The notes beneath the pieces were generated by a model. The model was not told the DNA's origin and did no database searches. It worked only from the letters and a program-made list of their open reading frames with translations. Shown piece after piece: positions 27,574 to 36,198 of a stretch of DNA of 64,000 nucleotides; position 1 is the first letter of the stretch; each line of letters begins with the position of its first letter. Where the stretch lies: contig NZ_LMNX01000003.1 of the NCBI RefSeq assembly GCF_001423425.1, positions 653,044-717,043 of the forward strand, given 5' to 3'. The DNA comes from Rhizobium sp. Leaf306 (GTDB taxonomy: Bacteria > Pseudomonadota > Alphaproteobacteria > Rhizobiales > Rhizobiaceae). Both the position numbers and the translations under genes were made by a program.

Positions 27574-28278
27574 TCAAACCCCCAGAACCTTGTGCAGCAT
27601 GTCCATCCTCTCGGGCAGTTCGCCGACGGGAAAATTTGCCACCATTTTTCCGTGATCCATCAGGTAGAACCGGTCAGCGACGCGGCTTGCGAAGCGAAAA
27701 TTTTGCTCGACCATCAGCACCGTCATGCCGCGGTCTTTGAGCGTCTTCAGGACTTCGCCGATGCGCTGCACGATGACAGGCGCAAGCCCTTCGGTCGGCT
27801 CGTCGAGGATGAGCAGTTTTACCCCGGTGCGCAGGATACGGGCGATCGCCAGCATCTGCTGTTCGCCACCGGAGAGCTTCGTGCCCGGGCTGGAGCGGCG
27901 TTCGTGAAGGTTCGGGAATAGCTCGTAGATCTCGCTGAGTGGCATTCCCCCTTGCGCAACGACCGGCGGCAGCATGAGGTTTTCCTCGACGGTCAGCGTC
28001 GAGAAGATACCACGCTCCTCAGGCACAAAGCCGAGACCCGCATGGGCGGTTCTGTGCAATGGAACCCGCGACATGTCCTGGCCGGAAAAGAGGATCTCGC
28101 CGCGGCGTTCGCGGATGATGCCCATGATCGTGCGCAGCGTCGTGGTCTTGCCGACGCCGTTGCGACCGAGAATGGTGATGGTTTCGCCCTCATGCACCGT
28201 CATGTCGACGCCGTGCAGGACGTGGCTTTCACCATACCAGGCATTTAGATTGGAAACCTGAAGCAGGGGTTGCGCCAT
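27574..28278 (-). CDS. livF: Branched-chain/aromatic ABC importer, LivF-type ATPase
   Basis: A 234-residue ATPase. Walker A is GRNGVGKTTTLR, the Q-loop region is FVPEERGIFSTLTVEENL, the signature is LSGGEQQMLAIARIL, Walker B is LLILDEPTEGLAP, and the switch region is MTVLMVEQN. All are intact. Two adjacent ATGs overlap the livG stop; the one at 28278 leaves a better distance from GAGGA than the one at 28281. It couples ATP hydrolysis to import with LivG. Confidence 0.93.
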   Translation of the reverse strand: MAQPLLQVSNLNAWYGESHVLHGVDMTVHEGETITILGRNGVGKTTTLRTIMGIIRERRGEILFSGQDMSRVPLHRTAHAGLGFVPEERGIFSTLTVEENLMLPPVVAQGGMPLSEIYELFPNLHERRSSPGTKLSGGEQQMLAIARILRTGVKLLILDEPTEGLAPVIVQRIGEVLKTLKDRGMTVLMVEQNFRFASRVADRFYLMDHGKMVANFPVGELPERMDMLHKVLGV

Positions 28279-29060
28279 CATGCTTCCTCCGTGCCCATGT
28301 AAGCCGTGCGGACGCGCGGATCCTGGCTGACCGTCGCGTAATCGCCCTCGGCCAGAATTTCGCCACGCTGCAGTACTGTGACGTGGTGGCAGATATCTGC
28401 AACGACGGAAAGATTGTGCTCCACCATCAGCACCGCGCGGGTTTTCGCCACTTCGCGGATGATGGCGGACACGGTACCGATATCCTCCTGGCCCATGCCG
28501 GCCATCGGCTCGTCGAGCAGCAGCACTTTGGGATCGAGTGCCAAAGTCGTGGCAATCTCCAGTACCCGCTTGCGACCGTAGGAAAGGTCGGCAGCCAGCG
28601 CGTTGCGCTCGCGTTTCAGCCCCACAGTCTCGATCAGCTCGTCGGCGCGGGCATCCAGCCGGTCGAGCGAGGAGAGCGGCAGCCAGAACTGCGTCGACAA
28701 CCCGCTCGGACGCTGCAATGCGACGCGGACATTGTCACGCACTGTCAGATGCGGAAACACGGCTGAGATCTGGAAGGAGCGGACCAGCCCCATGCGCGCC
28801 ACCTTGTCCGGCGGCAGTTTCGTGATGTCGGCGCCGAGCAGCGTGATCGAACCGGCGGTCGGCTGCAAAAACTTGGTGAGCAGATTGAACACCGTCGTCT
28901 TGCCGGCGCCATTCGGACCGATCAGCGCATGGACACTGGCGTCGTGAACATCGAGATCGACATTCTTGACGGCTGCGAATGCTCCAAAGCTCTTCGACAG
29001 GCCACGGGCGGACAAGACCACCCGTGGCTGCTCGTTAGTCGAGATCGATGCGACTGCCAT
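28278..29060 (-). CDS. livG: Branched-chain/aromatic ABC importer, LivG-type ATPase
   Basis: A 260-residue ATPase with Walker A GPNGAGKTTVFN, the LivG block LVRSFQISAVFPHLTVRDNV, a signature of the LivG type (DLSYGRKRVLEIATTLA), Walker B LLLDEPMAGM and MVEHNLSVV. The signature LSYG instead of LSGG is usual for LivG proteins. It starts 3 bases after the binding-protein gene and overlaps livF. MAVASISTNEQP at the N-terminus is a short non-conserved leader. Confidence 0.93.
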   Translation of the reverse strand: MAVASISTNEQPRVVLSARGLSKSFGAFAAVKNVDLDVHDASVHALIGPNGAGKTTVFNLLTKFLQPTAGSITLLGADITKLPPDKVARMGLVRSFQISAVFPHLTVRDNVRVALQRPSGLSTQFWLPLSSLDRLDARADELIETVGLKRERNALAADLSYGRKRVLEIATTLALDPKVLLLDEPMAGMGQEDIGTVSAIIREVAKTRAVLMVEHNLSVVADICHHVTVLQRGEILAEGDYATVSQDPRVRTAYMGTEEA

Positions 29061-29063
29061 CGC

Positions 29064-30278
29064 TCACTTCACCAGCTCGCAACCGGCCTTGGCCGGGTCG
29101 AGATAGGCCTCCTTGCCGGGAATGGTGGCAAGCACGTTGTAATAGTCCCACGGTTCCTTGCTTTCATCAGGCTTCTTCACCTGCAAAAGGTACATGTCGT
29201 GGATCATTCGGCCGTTTGCGCCAACCGTACCGCCGCGAGCGAAGAAGTCGTCGACCGGCATTTCATGCAGCGCTTTGGAAACCGCGTCGCTTTCGTCCGT
29301 ACCGGCCTTCTGCACGGCTTTGAGATACTGCGTCACGGCAGAATAGGTGCCCGCATGAACCATGTTCGGCATCTTGTTGGTCCGGGCAAAAAACTTCTTG
29401 GCAAACTCGCGGCTCTTGTCGTCGAGGTTCCAGTAATAACCTTCCGTCAGCGTCAGGCCTTGTGCTGCCTCAAGTCCGAGCCCGTGCACTTCGGCCAGCG
29501 TGAACAGGAGCGCTGCCAATTTCTGACCGCCTTGGACAATACCGAACTCGGCCGCCTGCTTGATCGAGTTGGCCGTGTCGAGACCGGCGTTGGCAAGCCC
29601 GATCACCTTCGCGCCTGATGACTGCGCCTGCAGCAGGAAGGATGAGAAATCCTGGCTCGACAGGGGATGCCGCACCGAACCGACGACCGTGCCGCCATTG
29701 GCCTTCACGTAGTCACTGGTCTGCTGCTCGAGGGAATAGCCGAATGCATAGTCCGCGGTCAGGAAAAACCAGCTGTCACCGCCCTGCTTGACCATCGCAC
29801 CGCCTGTGCCGACCGCAAGCGCGTGGGTATCATATGCCCAGTGAAAGCCGTAGGGCGTGCAGGACTTGCCCGTGAGATCAGTGGTCGCCGCACCGGTGTT
29901 GATGGTGATCTTCTTCTTGTCCTTGGACAGCGCCTGGACCGCGAGACCGACCGACGACGTTGTCAGGTCCATGATCGTATCGACCTGCTGGGTATCGTAC
30001 CACTGGCGGGCGATGTTGGAGGCGATGTCGGGCTTGTTCTGATGGTCGGCGTCGATGACCTCGATCGGCACATCCAGAACCTTGCCGCCAAAATCCTCGA
30101 CCGCCATCTTTGCAGCCTCAACGGACGACTTGCCGCCGAAATCGGAATACACGCCGGACTGGTCGTTCAGGATACCGATCCTGACCTTGCCGTCGGATGC
30201 CGTTTGGGAAAATGCAGTGCTGCTGGCGAGCAATACGGCCAGCGGTGTAACAACGGACGCCACAAACGTCTTTCGCAT
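29064..30278 (-). CDS. Liv-type periplasmic substrate-binding protein
   Basis: A 404-residue periplasmic binding protein with a signal peptide (residues 1-25, cleavage after AFS or SQT). KVRIGILNDQSGVYSDFGGKS is the family opening, followed by DADHQNKPDIASNIARQWYD and TAADYAFGYSLEQQTSDYVK-type segments of the Leu/Ile/Val-binding fold. Sub-families of this fold also carry aromatic acids, amides and urea. The cluster (GMC oxidoreductase, mmsB, pca genes nearby) suggests a carbon source rather than an amino acid, but this is inference. GGGAGGAG lies 5 bases before the ATG. It is the first gene of the operon, under likely control of the divergent LysR protein. Confidence 0.9.
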   Translation of the reverse strand: MRKTFVASVVTPLAVLLASSTAFSQTASDGKVRIGILNDQSGVYSDFGGKSSVEAAKMAVEDFGGKVLDVPIEVIDADHQNKPDIASNIARQWYDTQQVDTIMDLTTSSVGLAVQALSKDKKKITINTGAATTDLTGKSCTPYGFHWAYDTHALAVGTGGAMVKQGGDSWFFLTADYAFGYSLEQQTSDYVKANGGTVVGSVRHPLSSQDFSSFLLQAQSSGAKVIGLANAGLDTANSIKQAAEFGIVQGGQKLAALLFTLAEVHGLGLEAAQGLTLTEGYYWNLDDKSREFAKKFFARTNKMPNMVHAGTYSAVTQYLKAVQKAGTDESDAVSKALHEMPVDDFFARGGTVGANGRMIHDMYLLQVKKPDESKEPWDYYNVLATIPGKEAYLDPAKAGCELVK

Positions 30279-30310
30279 AAGGTCTCCTCCCAGAGATAAC
30301 AGCGCGCGAA

Positions 30311-30460
30311 TCTGTTCAAATTTGGCGGGCCACCCTCCTCAAAGCAGCCCCTCCTGTGGGTATGGTCGAGTAAAACGAACGTTGACGCAAGGAGGAGCGC
30401 GCTATTAATTGCAAACAGCCTCTGTTCAATTTTGAACAGACACGTGACAGCGTTTGAACA
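30311..30460. promoter_or_regulatory. LysR-type operator region with repeated TGTTCAA sites
   Basis: A perfect palindrome, TCTGTTCAATTTTGAACAGA, lies at 30421-30440 (9-bp arms around TT). A further copy of the half site, TCTGTTCAA, is at 30311-30319 and an inverted half, TTTGAACA, at 30453-30460. TTCAA-N2-TTGAA fits the T-N11-A rule for LysR-type sites. The positions span the gap between the importer operon (minus) and the LysR gene (plus). Confidence 0.65.
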
Positions 30461-30490
30461 AATAGGAAAATTGGAGCGCTAACCGCCGAC

Positions 30491-31411
30491 ATGACAGCCA
30501 GCCCGAACTTCACCTGGGACGACCTTCAATATTTCCTGGCCGTCGCCCGAACCGGGCAGCTTTCCGTCGCGGCCCGGCAATTGCGCACCAGCCATGCCAC
30601 CGTATCTCGCCGCATCGACCGACTGGAATTCAGTCTCCGGATCAAGCTTTTCGAGCGCAATCCGCGCGGTTATGTCCTAACCGGAATTGGACAACGCTTC
30701 ATCGAAGCGGCGGAACGCATGGAGGCGGAAGCGGACCGGTTGCAGATGGATATCTTCTCGGGGAGCGCTGCTCACCAGGGCGTGGTCCGTCTTAGTGCTC
30801 CGGAAGGAATTGCGAACTTCTTCCTCGCGCATCAGATCGGTGATTTCACCGTCCAGCATCCCAATCTCTCGCTCGAGCTGGTGACGATCCAGCAGATCAT
30901 GTCCTTGTCGCGCAAGGAGGCCGACATTGCCATCTCGCTCGATCCGCCGAAGGGCGGACCCTACGAAATCGAGAAGATCACCGACTATCGGCTGAACATC
31001 TACGGCGCAAAATCCTACCTGTCCGAGCGACCGGAGATTAAAAGCCGCGACGACCTGCTGCTACACCCGTTCATCGGCTACATCCAGGATATGATCTTTG
31101 CGCCGGGACTGGACTATCTTGGCGACGTCCATCCGGGAATCCGGCCGCGGTTTCAGAGCTCAAGCATCTCGGCGCAACTGACGGCGACGCTTCAGGGTCA
31201 GGGTCTCTGCATCCTGCCGCATTTCATTGCGCGCCGTCAGCCGGATCTCGAGCTGGTGCTGCCCCGCGAGGTGCAGTTGACCCGGCACTACTACCTGGTC
31301 CGTCACCGCGACATGAGCCGCATTCCCCGTGTACGTTCCGTCGCCGACTACCTTTTGGCGGTCGTGCAGAACAATCGAGATGCGTTTCTTGGCGAAATTG
31401 AAAGCGCCTAA
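30491..31411 (+). CDS. LysR-family transcriptional regulator
   Basis: A 306-residue LysR-type protein. Residues about 7-65 hold the winged helix (WDDLQYFLAVARTGQLSVAARQLRTSHATVSRRIDRLE), then a linker helix, then a periplasmic-binding-protein-like effector domain from about residue 95 (GVVRLSAPEGIANFFLAHQI). It belongs to the LysR group with a short effector domain ending LVRHRDMSRIPRVRSVADYL. It is divergent from the seven-gene importer operon and is expected to regulate it and itself through the TGTTCAA sites. The inducer is unknown. Confidence 0.9.
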   Translation: MTASPNFTWDDLQYFLAVARTGQLSVAARQLRTSHATVSRRIDRLEFSLRIKLFERNPRGYVLTGIGQRFIEAAERMEAEADRLQMDIFSGSAAHQGVVRLSAPEGIANFFLAHQIGDFTVQHPNLSLELVTIQQIMSLSRKEADIAISLDPPKGGPYEIEKITDYRLNIYGAKSYLSERPEIKSRDDLLLHPFIGYIQDMIFAPGLDYLGDVHPGIRPRFQSSSISAQLTATLQGQGLCILPHFIARRQPDLELVLPREVQLTRHYYLVRHRDMSRIPRVRSVADYLLAVVQNNRDAFLGEIESA

Positions 31412-31488
31412 GCAGAACGAAGTGTGCCCGCCAAACCGGGTTTACCTGGCGTGGCGGGCACTGTACCGGACGGTACTCGCTTTCGGAA

Positions 31489-33768
31489 TCAGTGGCTGAC
31501 GATTTTTACCGGGATTGCCTTGGACGCCGGCGTCTTGGACATCTCGTCGTGATGGTCGATTGCGTTCAGCACATTGCATTCGGGATAGTACCCGCCGATC
31601 GTGCCGCGCGGAAGCTTGTGCGCTCTGACCGTCAGCCCGCTGAGTTCGCGGTGTTTGCCGTCTTCGAAGTCACTGACGAGCGATACGACCTGACCTTCCC
31701 GAAGTCCTGCTGCAGCGATGTCTTCCGGACACATGAGAAGCACGTCTCGCGTACCCTCGATGCCGCGGAATCGATCCGAATAGCCATAGATCGTTGTGTT
31801 AAACTGGTCGTTGGATCGCATCGTGATCAGCCGGAACCGACCAGGCGCATCCTCGAACGACAACGCGTTGAGCTGATGCGGCGTTGTAAAGACCGCTTTC
31901 TTTTCCTCAGTATTCCACTTCCGTTCGTGTGCATCATTGCCGCGATAAAAGCCGCCGGGCTCGAACATGCGCTGGTTGTAATGCTTGAAGTCGTCGGGGT
32001 AGGTTGCCTCGATGAGATTGCGAACGAGGCTGTAGTCCCGCGTCCATTCGTCCCATTTCAGCTTCGGGTTATGGTCGAGGGTTGCCTTGGCGATGCCGGT
32101 CACGATCGCAAGTTCGCTCTGGAGTTGCTTGGATGCCGGCGTCCGCTTTCCGATCGAACCGGAAATGTGGGAGAAGCTGTCTTCCGTCGTGACGGACTGA
32201 TTTCCGGTCGCCTGCATGTCGATCTCGGTTCTGCTGAGACATGGCAAGATCCAGGCCTCCTTGCCCGGAAACAGATGGCTGCGGTTGAGCTTGGTCGAGA
32301 CCATGACCGTCAGCTCCTGCTCGGCCCAGACCCGCTCCATATCGACCTGATCCGGCACGGCGCGAAGCAGATTGCCGCCGAGTGAGATTGTGGCGCGGAT
32401 GGTTCCCGCCATCATGCCTTTGACCGCATCGACGATGTGCGTTCCGTCCTCGGTCGGAGGATCGAAATCGAACAGTTCCTTCAGTTTGTCCATCGGGATG
32501 AGCTTGGTCTTTTCGGCGATGCCGACGGTCCGCTGGCCCTGAACGTTCGAGTGGCCACGCACCGGACAGCAACCAGCGCCCTCACGGCCGATATTGCCGC
32601 GCAGGAGGAGAAGGTTGACTAGCATCGCGATGTTAAGGCCGCCCTGCGAGTGCTGGGTCAGTCCCATTCCGTAGACGCCGACGACGCGCTTGGCGGCAAT
32701 ATAAGTCGCGCCTGCCTCGCGCAGATCAGCCTCCGTGAGCCCGCTTTCGCGCACAATGTCCGACCAAGGCGTATCGCGCACGCATTCGATGAACTTGTCG
32801 AAGCCCGTCGTATGCTCGGCGATGAAATCGACATCGAGAACGCGCGCCCGGCCAGCGGCAACCGCTGCATCATCGGCCTCGACGACGGTCTTACAGAGAC
32901 CCAGCATGGCAGCGACGTCACCACCGGCCTGCACCTGCAGATACTGATCAGATATCTTGGTCTCGTTGCCCGTGACCATGTCGAGCGGATTTTGCGGGTT
33001 CACGAACGACACGAGACCCTGCTCGATGACAGGGTTGAATGTGACGATCTTCGCGCCGCGCTTTTTGGCTTCCTGCAGCGGATGCAGGAAACGTGGACTG
33101 TTGGTGCCCGGGTTCTGGCCGAAGAAGAAGAAGGCGTCGGTCTTTTCCAAATCTTCCCAGACGATGGTACCGACCGGAGAGCCGATGACCTTGGTGAGGC
33201 CGACGGACGTCGTCTCGTGGCACATGTTCGAGCTCTGCGGCAGGTTGTTGTTGCCATAAGCGCGTGCCAGCAAGGCATAGAGGTAGGATGCTTCCAGTCC
33301 GGCATGGCCGGACGAATAGAAGACTACGCTCTTCTTCTCCAGGCGCTTTAGCGTTGCGCCGATCTTCTGGAAAGCCTCGTTCCAGGTGGCTTCCACGTAT
33401 TGTCCGGTCGCGTGATCGAAGCGGAGAGGATGGGTCAGGCGACCTGTCATCTCCAGATCGTGGTCTTTCCAGCCCTTCAGCTCCTCCACCGTGTGCTTCT
33501 TGAAGAAATCAGGTCCGCAACGGGAGTTGGTCAGGTCCCACATGGTGGCCTTGGCACCATTCTCGCAAAACTCGAAAGGGTGATAGTTTTTGGGCTTTGG
33601 CCAGGCGCACGAGACGCACATGAATCCGCCCGGCTTGTTTTGGCGAGACAACGTTTCGAGAAACGCTGGTGGAGGCGAACTCTCGCCGTAGATCCGGAAA
33701 ATCGACTTTACCGAGCCCCAACCACCTGCAGGGCCTTTGCCTTCAGGATTGCTGATGTTGTCTGCCAT
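31489..33768 (-). CDS. ydeP: YdeP-family molybdopterin oxidoreductase (FdhF-related)
   Basis: A 759-residue cytoplasmic enzyme, the length of E. coli YdeP. The N-terminus has an iron-sulphur motif (CVSCAWPKPKNYHPFEFC), followed by molybdopterin-domain blocks; SSNMCHETTSVGL provides the likely molybdenum-ligand Cys, and FFGQNPGTNSPRFLH and GQRTVGIAEK are conserved. The C-terminal cofactor domain includes FRLITMRSNDQFNTTIYGYSDRFRG. YdeP is linked to acid resistance in E. coli; the reaction is not established. I chose the ATG at 33768 (GGAGG 7 bases upstream). A GGAAC-N18-TT promoter lies just upstream, suggesting general-stress control. No fdhD or other subunit gene is adjacent. Confidence 0.88.
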   Translation of the reverse strand: MADNISNPEGKGPAGGWGSVKSIFRIYGESSPPPAFLETLSRQNKPGGFMCVSCAWPKPKNYHPFEFCENGAKATMWDLTNSRCGPDFFKKHTVEELKGWKDHDLEMTGRLTHPLRFDHATGQYVEATWNEAFQKIGATLKRLEKKSVVFYSSGHAGLEASYLYALLARAYGNNNLPQSSNMCHETTSVGLTKVIGSPVGTIVWEDLEKTDAFFFFGQNPGTNSPRFLHPLQEAKKRGAKIVTFNPVIEQGLVSFVNPQNPLDMVTGNETKISDQYLQVQAGGDVAAMLGLCKTVVEADDAAVAAGRARVLDVDFIAEHTTGFDKFIECVRDTPWSDIVRESGLTEADLREAGATYIAAKRVVGVYGMGLTQHSQGGLNIAMLVNLLLLRGNIGREGAGCCPVRGHSNVQGQRTVGIAEKTKLIPMDKLKELFDFDPPTEDGTHIVDAVKGMMAGTIRATISLGGNLLRAVPDQVDMERVWAEQELTVMVSTKLNRSHLFPGKEAWILPCLSRTEIDMQATGNQSVTTEDSFSHISGSIGKRTPASKQLQSELAIVTGIAKATLDHNPKLKWDEWTRDYSLVRNLIEATYPDDFKHYNQRMFEPGGFYRGNDAHERKWNTEEKKAVFTTPHQLNALSFEDAPGRFRLITMRSNDQFNTTIYGYSDRFRGIEGTRDVLLMCPEDIAAAGLREGQVVSLVSDFEDGKHRELSGLTVRAHKLPRGTIGGYYPECNVLNAIDHHDEMSKTPASKAIPVKIVSH

Positions 33769-33821
33769 GGGTGGGCCTCCGAAATGTTCGCTGAAAGGGA
33801 TGCTAGGGGCGGCATCGACAT

Positions 33822-33846
33822 AACTCGAAGAAGGCGCGATCGTTCC
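33822..33846 (-). promoter_or_regulatory. EcfG/RpoE2-type promoter of the ydeP-like gene
   Basis: On the minus strand GGAAC (33846-33842) is followed by exactly 18 bases and TT (33823-33822). It lies about 54 bases before the ATG at 33768. Confidence 0.6.
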
Positions 33847-34051
33847 TCCCGCCGGGCAGTCGTTTCCGAGCTGCTGTCGGATCCGGAGACGGCATACGGC
33901 CTCGGTTTCAGGACGAGGCATACCGCAAATGACCGACGTGACGTTGCTCCACTATTCTTCTTGAACCGGCGGCATATATAGGCGTTTGCGTCCGGACGAT
34001 TGCGGTTGGGCGCGCGAGGCAAGACTAGTTGTAAACAGGGAGATACCGGCC

Positions 34052-34963
34052 GTGCACCTGCCCAAGATCGTGATCGGAACCATATTCGCCATTGCCGCAT
34101 CTGCGGCCACGGCATCGGCGCAAGTCGTCGTATCATCAAAGATCGATACCGAGGGCGGCGTCCTCGGCAACATCATTTTGTCCATCCTGAACGCAAACGA
34201 CATCAAGACGACGGATCGCGTTCAGCTCGGCGCCACACCTGTCGTGCGCAAGGCGATTACCGCTGGCGAAATCGACATCTATCCGGAATATACCGGCAAT
34301 GCGGCGTTCTTCTTCGAAAAAGCCGAAGACCCGGCCTGGAAGGATGCGGCAAAGGCCTATACTGAGGCCAAGAAGCTGGATTACGATGCAAACAAGATTG
34401 TCTGGCTGACCCCGTCTCCGGCAAACAACACCTGGGCGGTCGCCATCCGCAAGGAAGTCGCGAACGAAGGCAAGATCAAGACCTTTAGCGAATTCGGCTC
34501 GTATGTTGCTGGCGGCGGTAAGGTCGTTTTGGCTGCCTCCTCGGAATTCGTCAATTCGGCTGCAGCTCTTCCGGCCTTCCAGAAGACCTACGGCTTCACG
34601 CTGAAGTCCGACCAGCTGATCACGCTGTCCGGCGGCGACACCGCTGCCACGATCGCGGCAGCTGCAAACCAGACCAACGGGGCCAATGCGGCGATGGTCT
34701 ACGGCACGGACGGTGGCATTGCGCCATCAGGTCTCGTCGTTCTGGAAGACGACAAGGGCGTCCAGCCGGTCTACCAGCCGGCTCCGATCATCCGTGAAGC
34801 GGTTCTGAAGGAGCATCCGCAGATCGAAACGCTTCTGAAGCCGGTCTTCGAAAAGCTCGATCTTGTGACGCTCCAGGAGTTGAACGGTCGCGTGCAGCTC
34901 GGTGGCGAACCGCCGAAGGCCGTTGCCGAAGCCTTTCTTAAGAAGAACGGCTTTCTGAAGTAA
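34052..34963 (+). CDS. osmF: Osmoprotectant ABC importer, periplasmic binding protein (OsmF/YehZ type)
   Basis: A 303-residue protein with a signal peptide (residues 1-24, ending ATASAQ). The OsmF/OpuC-type fold is shown by SSKIDTEGGVLGNIILSILN, VQLGATPVVRKAITAGEIDIYPEYTGNAAFFF and GADxTNGANAAMVYGTDGG-like segments. These proteins bind glycine betaine or related compounds, often weakly. I start at the GTG at 34052 (AGGGAGA 8 bases before), because it begins the signal peptide; the frame upstream lacks support. It is the first gene of a four-gene operon and is followed by a strong stem-loop that may keep its message more abundant than the rest. Confidence 0.88.
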   Translation: MHLPKIVIGTIFAIAASAATASAQVVVSSKIDTEGGVLGNIILSILNANDIKTTDRVQLGATPVVRKAITAGEIDIYPEYTGNAAFFFEKAEDPAWKDAAKAYTEAKKLDYDANKIVWLTPSPANNTWAVAIRKEVANEGKIKTFSEFGSYVAGGGKVVLAASSEFVNSAAALPAFQKTYGFTLKSDQLITLSGGDTAATIAAAANQTNGANAAMVYGTDGGIAPSGLVVLEDDKGVQPVYQPAPIIREAVLKEHPQIETLLKPVFEKLDLVTLQELNGRVQLGGEPPKAVAEAFLKKNGFLK

Positions 34964-34974
34964 CACTGTCTGCT

Positions 34975-35008
34975 TGATGCGTTCCTCCCGAAAGGGAGGG
35001 ATGCATCA
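34975..35008 (+). other. Long intra-operon stem-loop between osmF and the permease gene
   Basis: Bases 34975-34989 pair with 34994-35008 as a continuous 15-bp stem with two G-T pairs and a GAAA tetraloop. No T-run follows. It starts 12 bases after the osmF stop and ends 10 bases before the next ribosome-binding site (AAGGAGG). Such helices stabilise upstream messages for abundant binding proteins. Confidence 0.75.
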
Positions 35009-35031
35009 TCCGGGGGCCAAGGAGGATCGGA

Positions 35032-36198
35032 TTGAAGCTTCGCCTCGATAAGCTGGGTGTCGTCGTGGCGCTGCTGGCGGTCTACGCTGCCTTCTTCGCG
35101 CCCCTCATGATTTTCCGTCCCAACCGGATCGTGCCGGGGCAGGGGAAGTCTCTCTGGGAATCCCTGCCGCCATCCACGTCGATCTCCTTCGTCGTCGTTA
35201 TCAGCGTCGCGATCCTCATCACACTCTTCAAAACACCTCTTTATCTGAGGCTGTCGGCTGCGGCGGCCGTTCTCGCGGGACTGGCCATCTCCGTCGGTTC
35301 CGCCGCGTCGTTTCTGACGCCGGACGGCAATACCTATGCTCGTGTTTCGCCGGCCTCCGGTGCCTGGCTGTTGATGCTTGCCTTCGCTCTGCTCGCCGCC
35401 GATGCGATCGCCAGACTGCGGCCAACACCCGTCGTTCGGATCGCCTTGCTGGCGGTCAGCCTAGCGGGCATCGCGCTCGTCCTGTCTTCGGGTCTCTGGG
35501 ACGGACTTTCCATCATCAGGGAATATGCGGGCCGCGCCGACGTCTTCTGGCAGGAAGCGGGAAAACATGTGACATTGGCGATCGGATCGCTGATTGCAGC
35601 CGCCGTCGTCGGTCTTCCCCTCGGCGTTCTTGCCCACCGAGTCACGTCCTTGCGTGCCGGCATTCTCAACACGCTGAACTTCGTCCAGACGATCCCGTCG
35701 ATTGCCCTGTTCGGCATTCTCATCGCGCCGCTCGGCTGGATCGCCATCAACGTGCCGGGTGCGGCCGCGATCGGCATACGCGGCATTGGCGCTGCACCCG
35801 CGTTCGTGGCGCTGTTCCTCTACTCCCTGTTGCCTGTTGTCGCCAACACCGTCGTGGGACTCGAAGGCGTGCCCCGGGAAGCAAACGAGGCGGCCCGCGG
35901 AGTCGGCATGACCGGGCGCCAACGCCTGTTCGGCATCGAACTGCCGCTCGCCATGCCCGTCATCCTGACCGGTATCCGCATCGTTCTGGTTCAGAATATC
36001 GGGCTTGCGACCATTGCGGCCCTGATCGGCGGCGGCGGGTTCGGCGTCTTCGTCTTCCAGGGCGTCGGCCAGACGGCAATGGATCTTGTGCTCCTGGGCG
36101 CCGTACCCACCGTCGTGCTCGCCTTCACCGCAGCCACCGTATTGGACGCACTCGTCGAACTGAACGCCCCTGTTGGCACTCGAGGCAAAGCCGCATGA
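35032..36198 (+). CDS. yehY: Osmoprotectant ABC importer, larger permease (YehY type)
   Basis: A 388-residue inner-membrane permease, close to the length of E. coli YehY. The N-terminal 160 residues contribute about four or five extra membrane segments; the C-terminal half is the BPD transporter domain with GVPREANEAARGVGMTGRQRLFGIELPLAMPV as the ATPase-contact EAA loop. The start is a TTG at 35032 with a strong AAGGAGG 6 bases upstream. The stop overlaps the ATPase gene by 4 bases. It forms the channel with the YehW-type permease. Confidence 0.88.
   Translation: MKLRLDKLGVVVALLAVYAAFFAPLMIFRPNRIVPGQGKSLWESLPPSTSISFVVVISVAILITLFKTPLYLRLSAAAAVLAGLAISVGSAASFLTPDGNTYARVSPASGAWLLMLAFALLAADAIARLRPTPVVRIALLAVSLAGIALVLSSGLWDGLSIIREYAGRADVFWQEAGKHVTLAIGSLIAAAVVGLPLGVLAHRVTSLRAGILNTLNFVQTIPSIALFGILIAPLGWIAINVPGAAAIGIRGIGAAPAFVALFLYSLLPVVANTVVGLEGVPREANEAARGVGMTGRQRLFGIELPLAMPVILTGIRIVLVQNIGLATIAALIGGGGFGVFVFQGVGQTAMDLVLLGAVPTVVLAFTAATVLDALVELNAPVGTRGKAA

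Noticed and set aside
31489..33768. Catalytic formate dehydrogenase (FdhF)
   Set aside because: Length, N-terminal iron-sulphur pattern and the MCHE motif fit YdeP; no selenocysteine or formate-dehydrogenase partner subunits are present.
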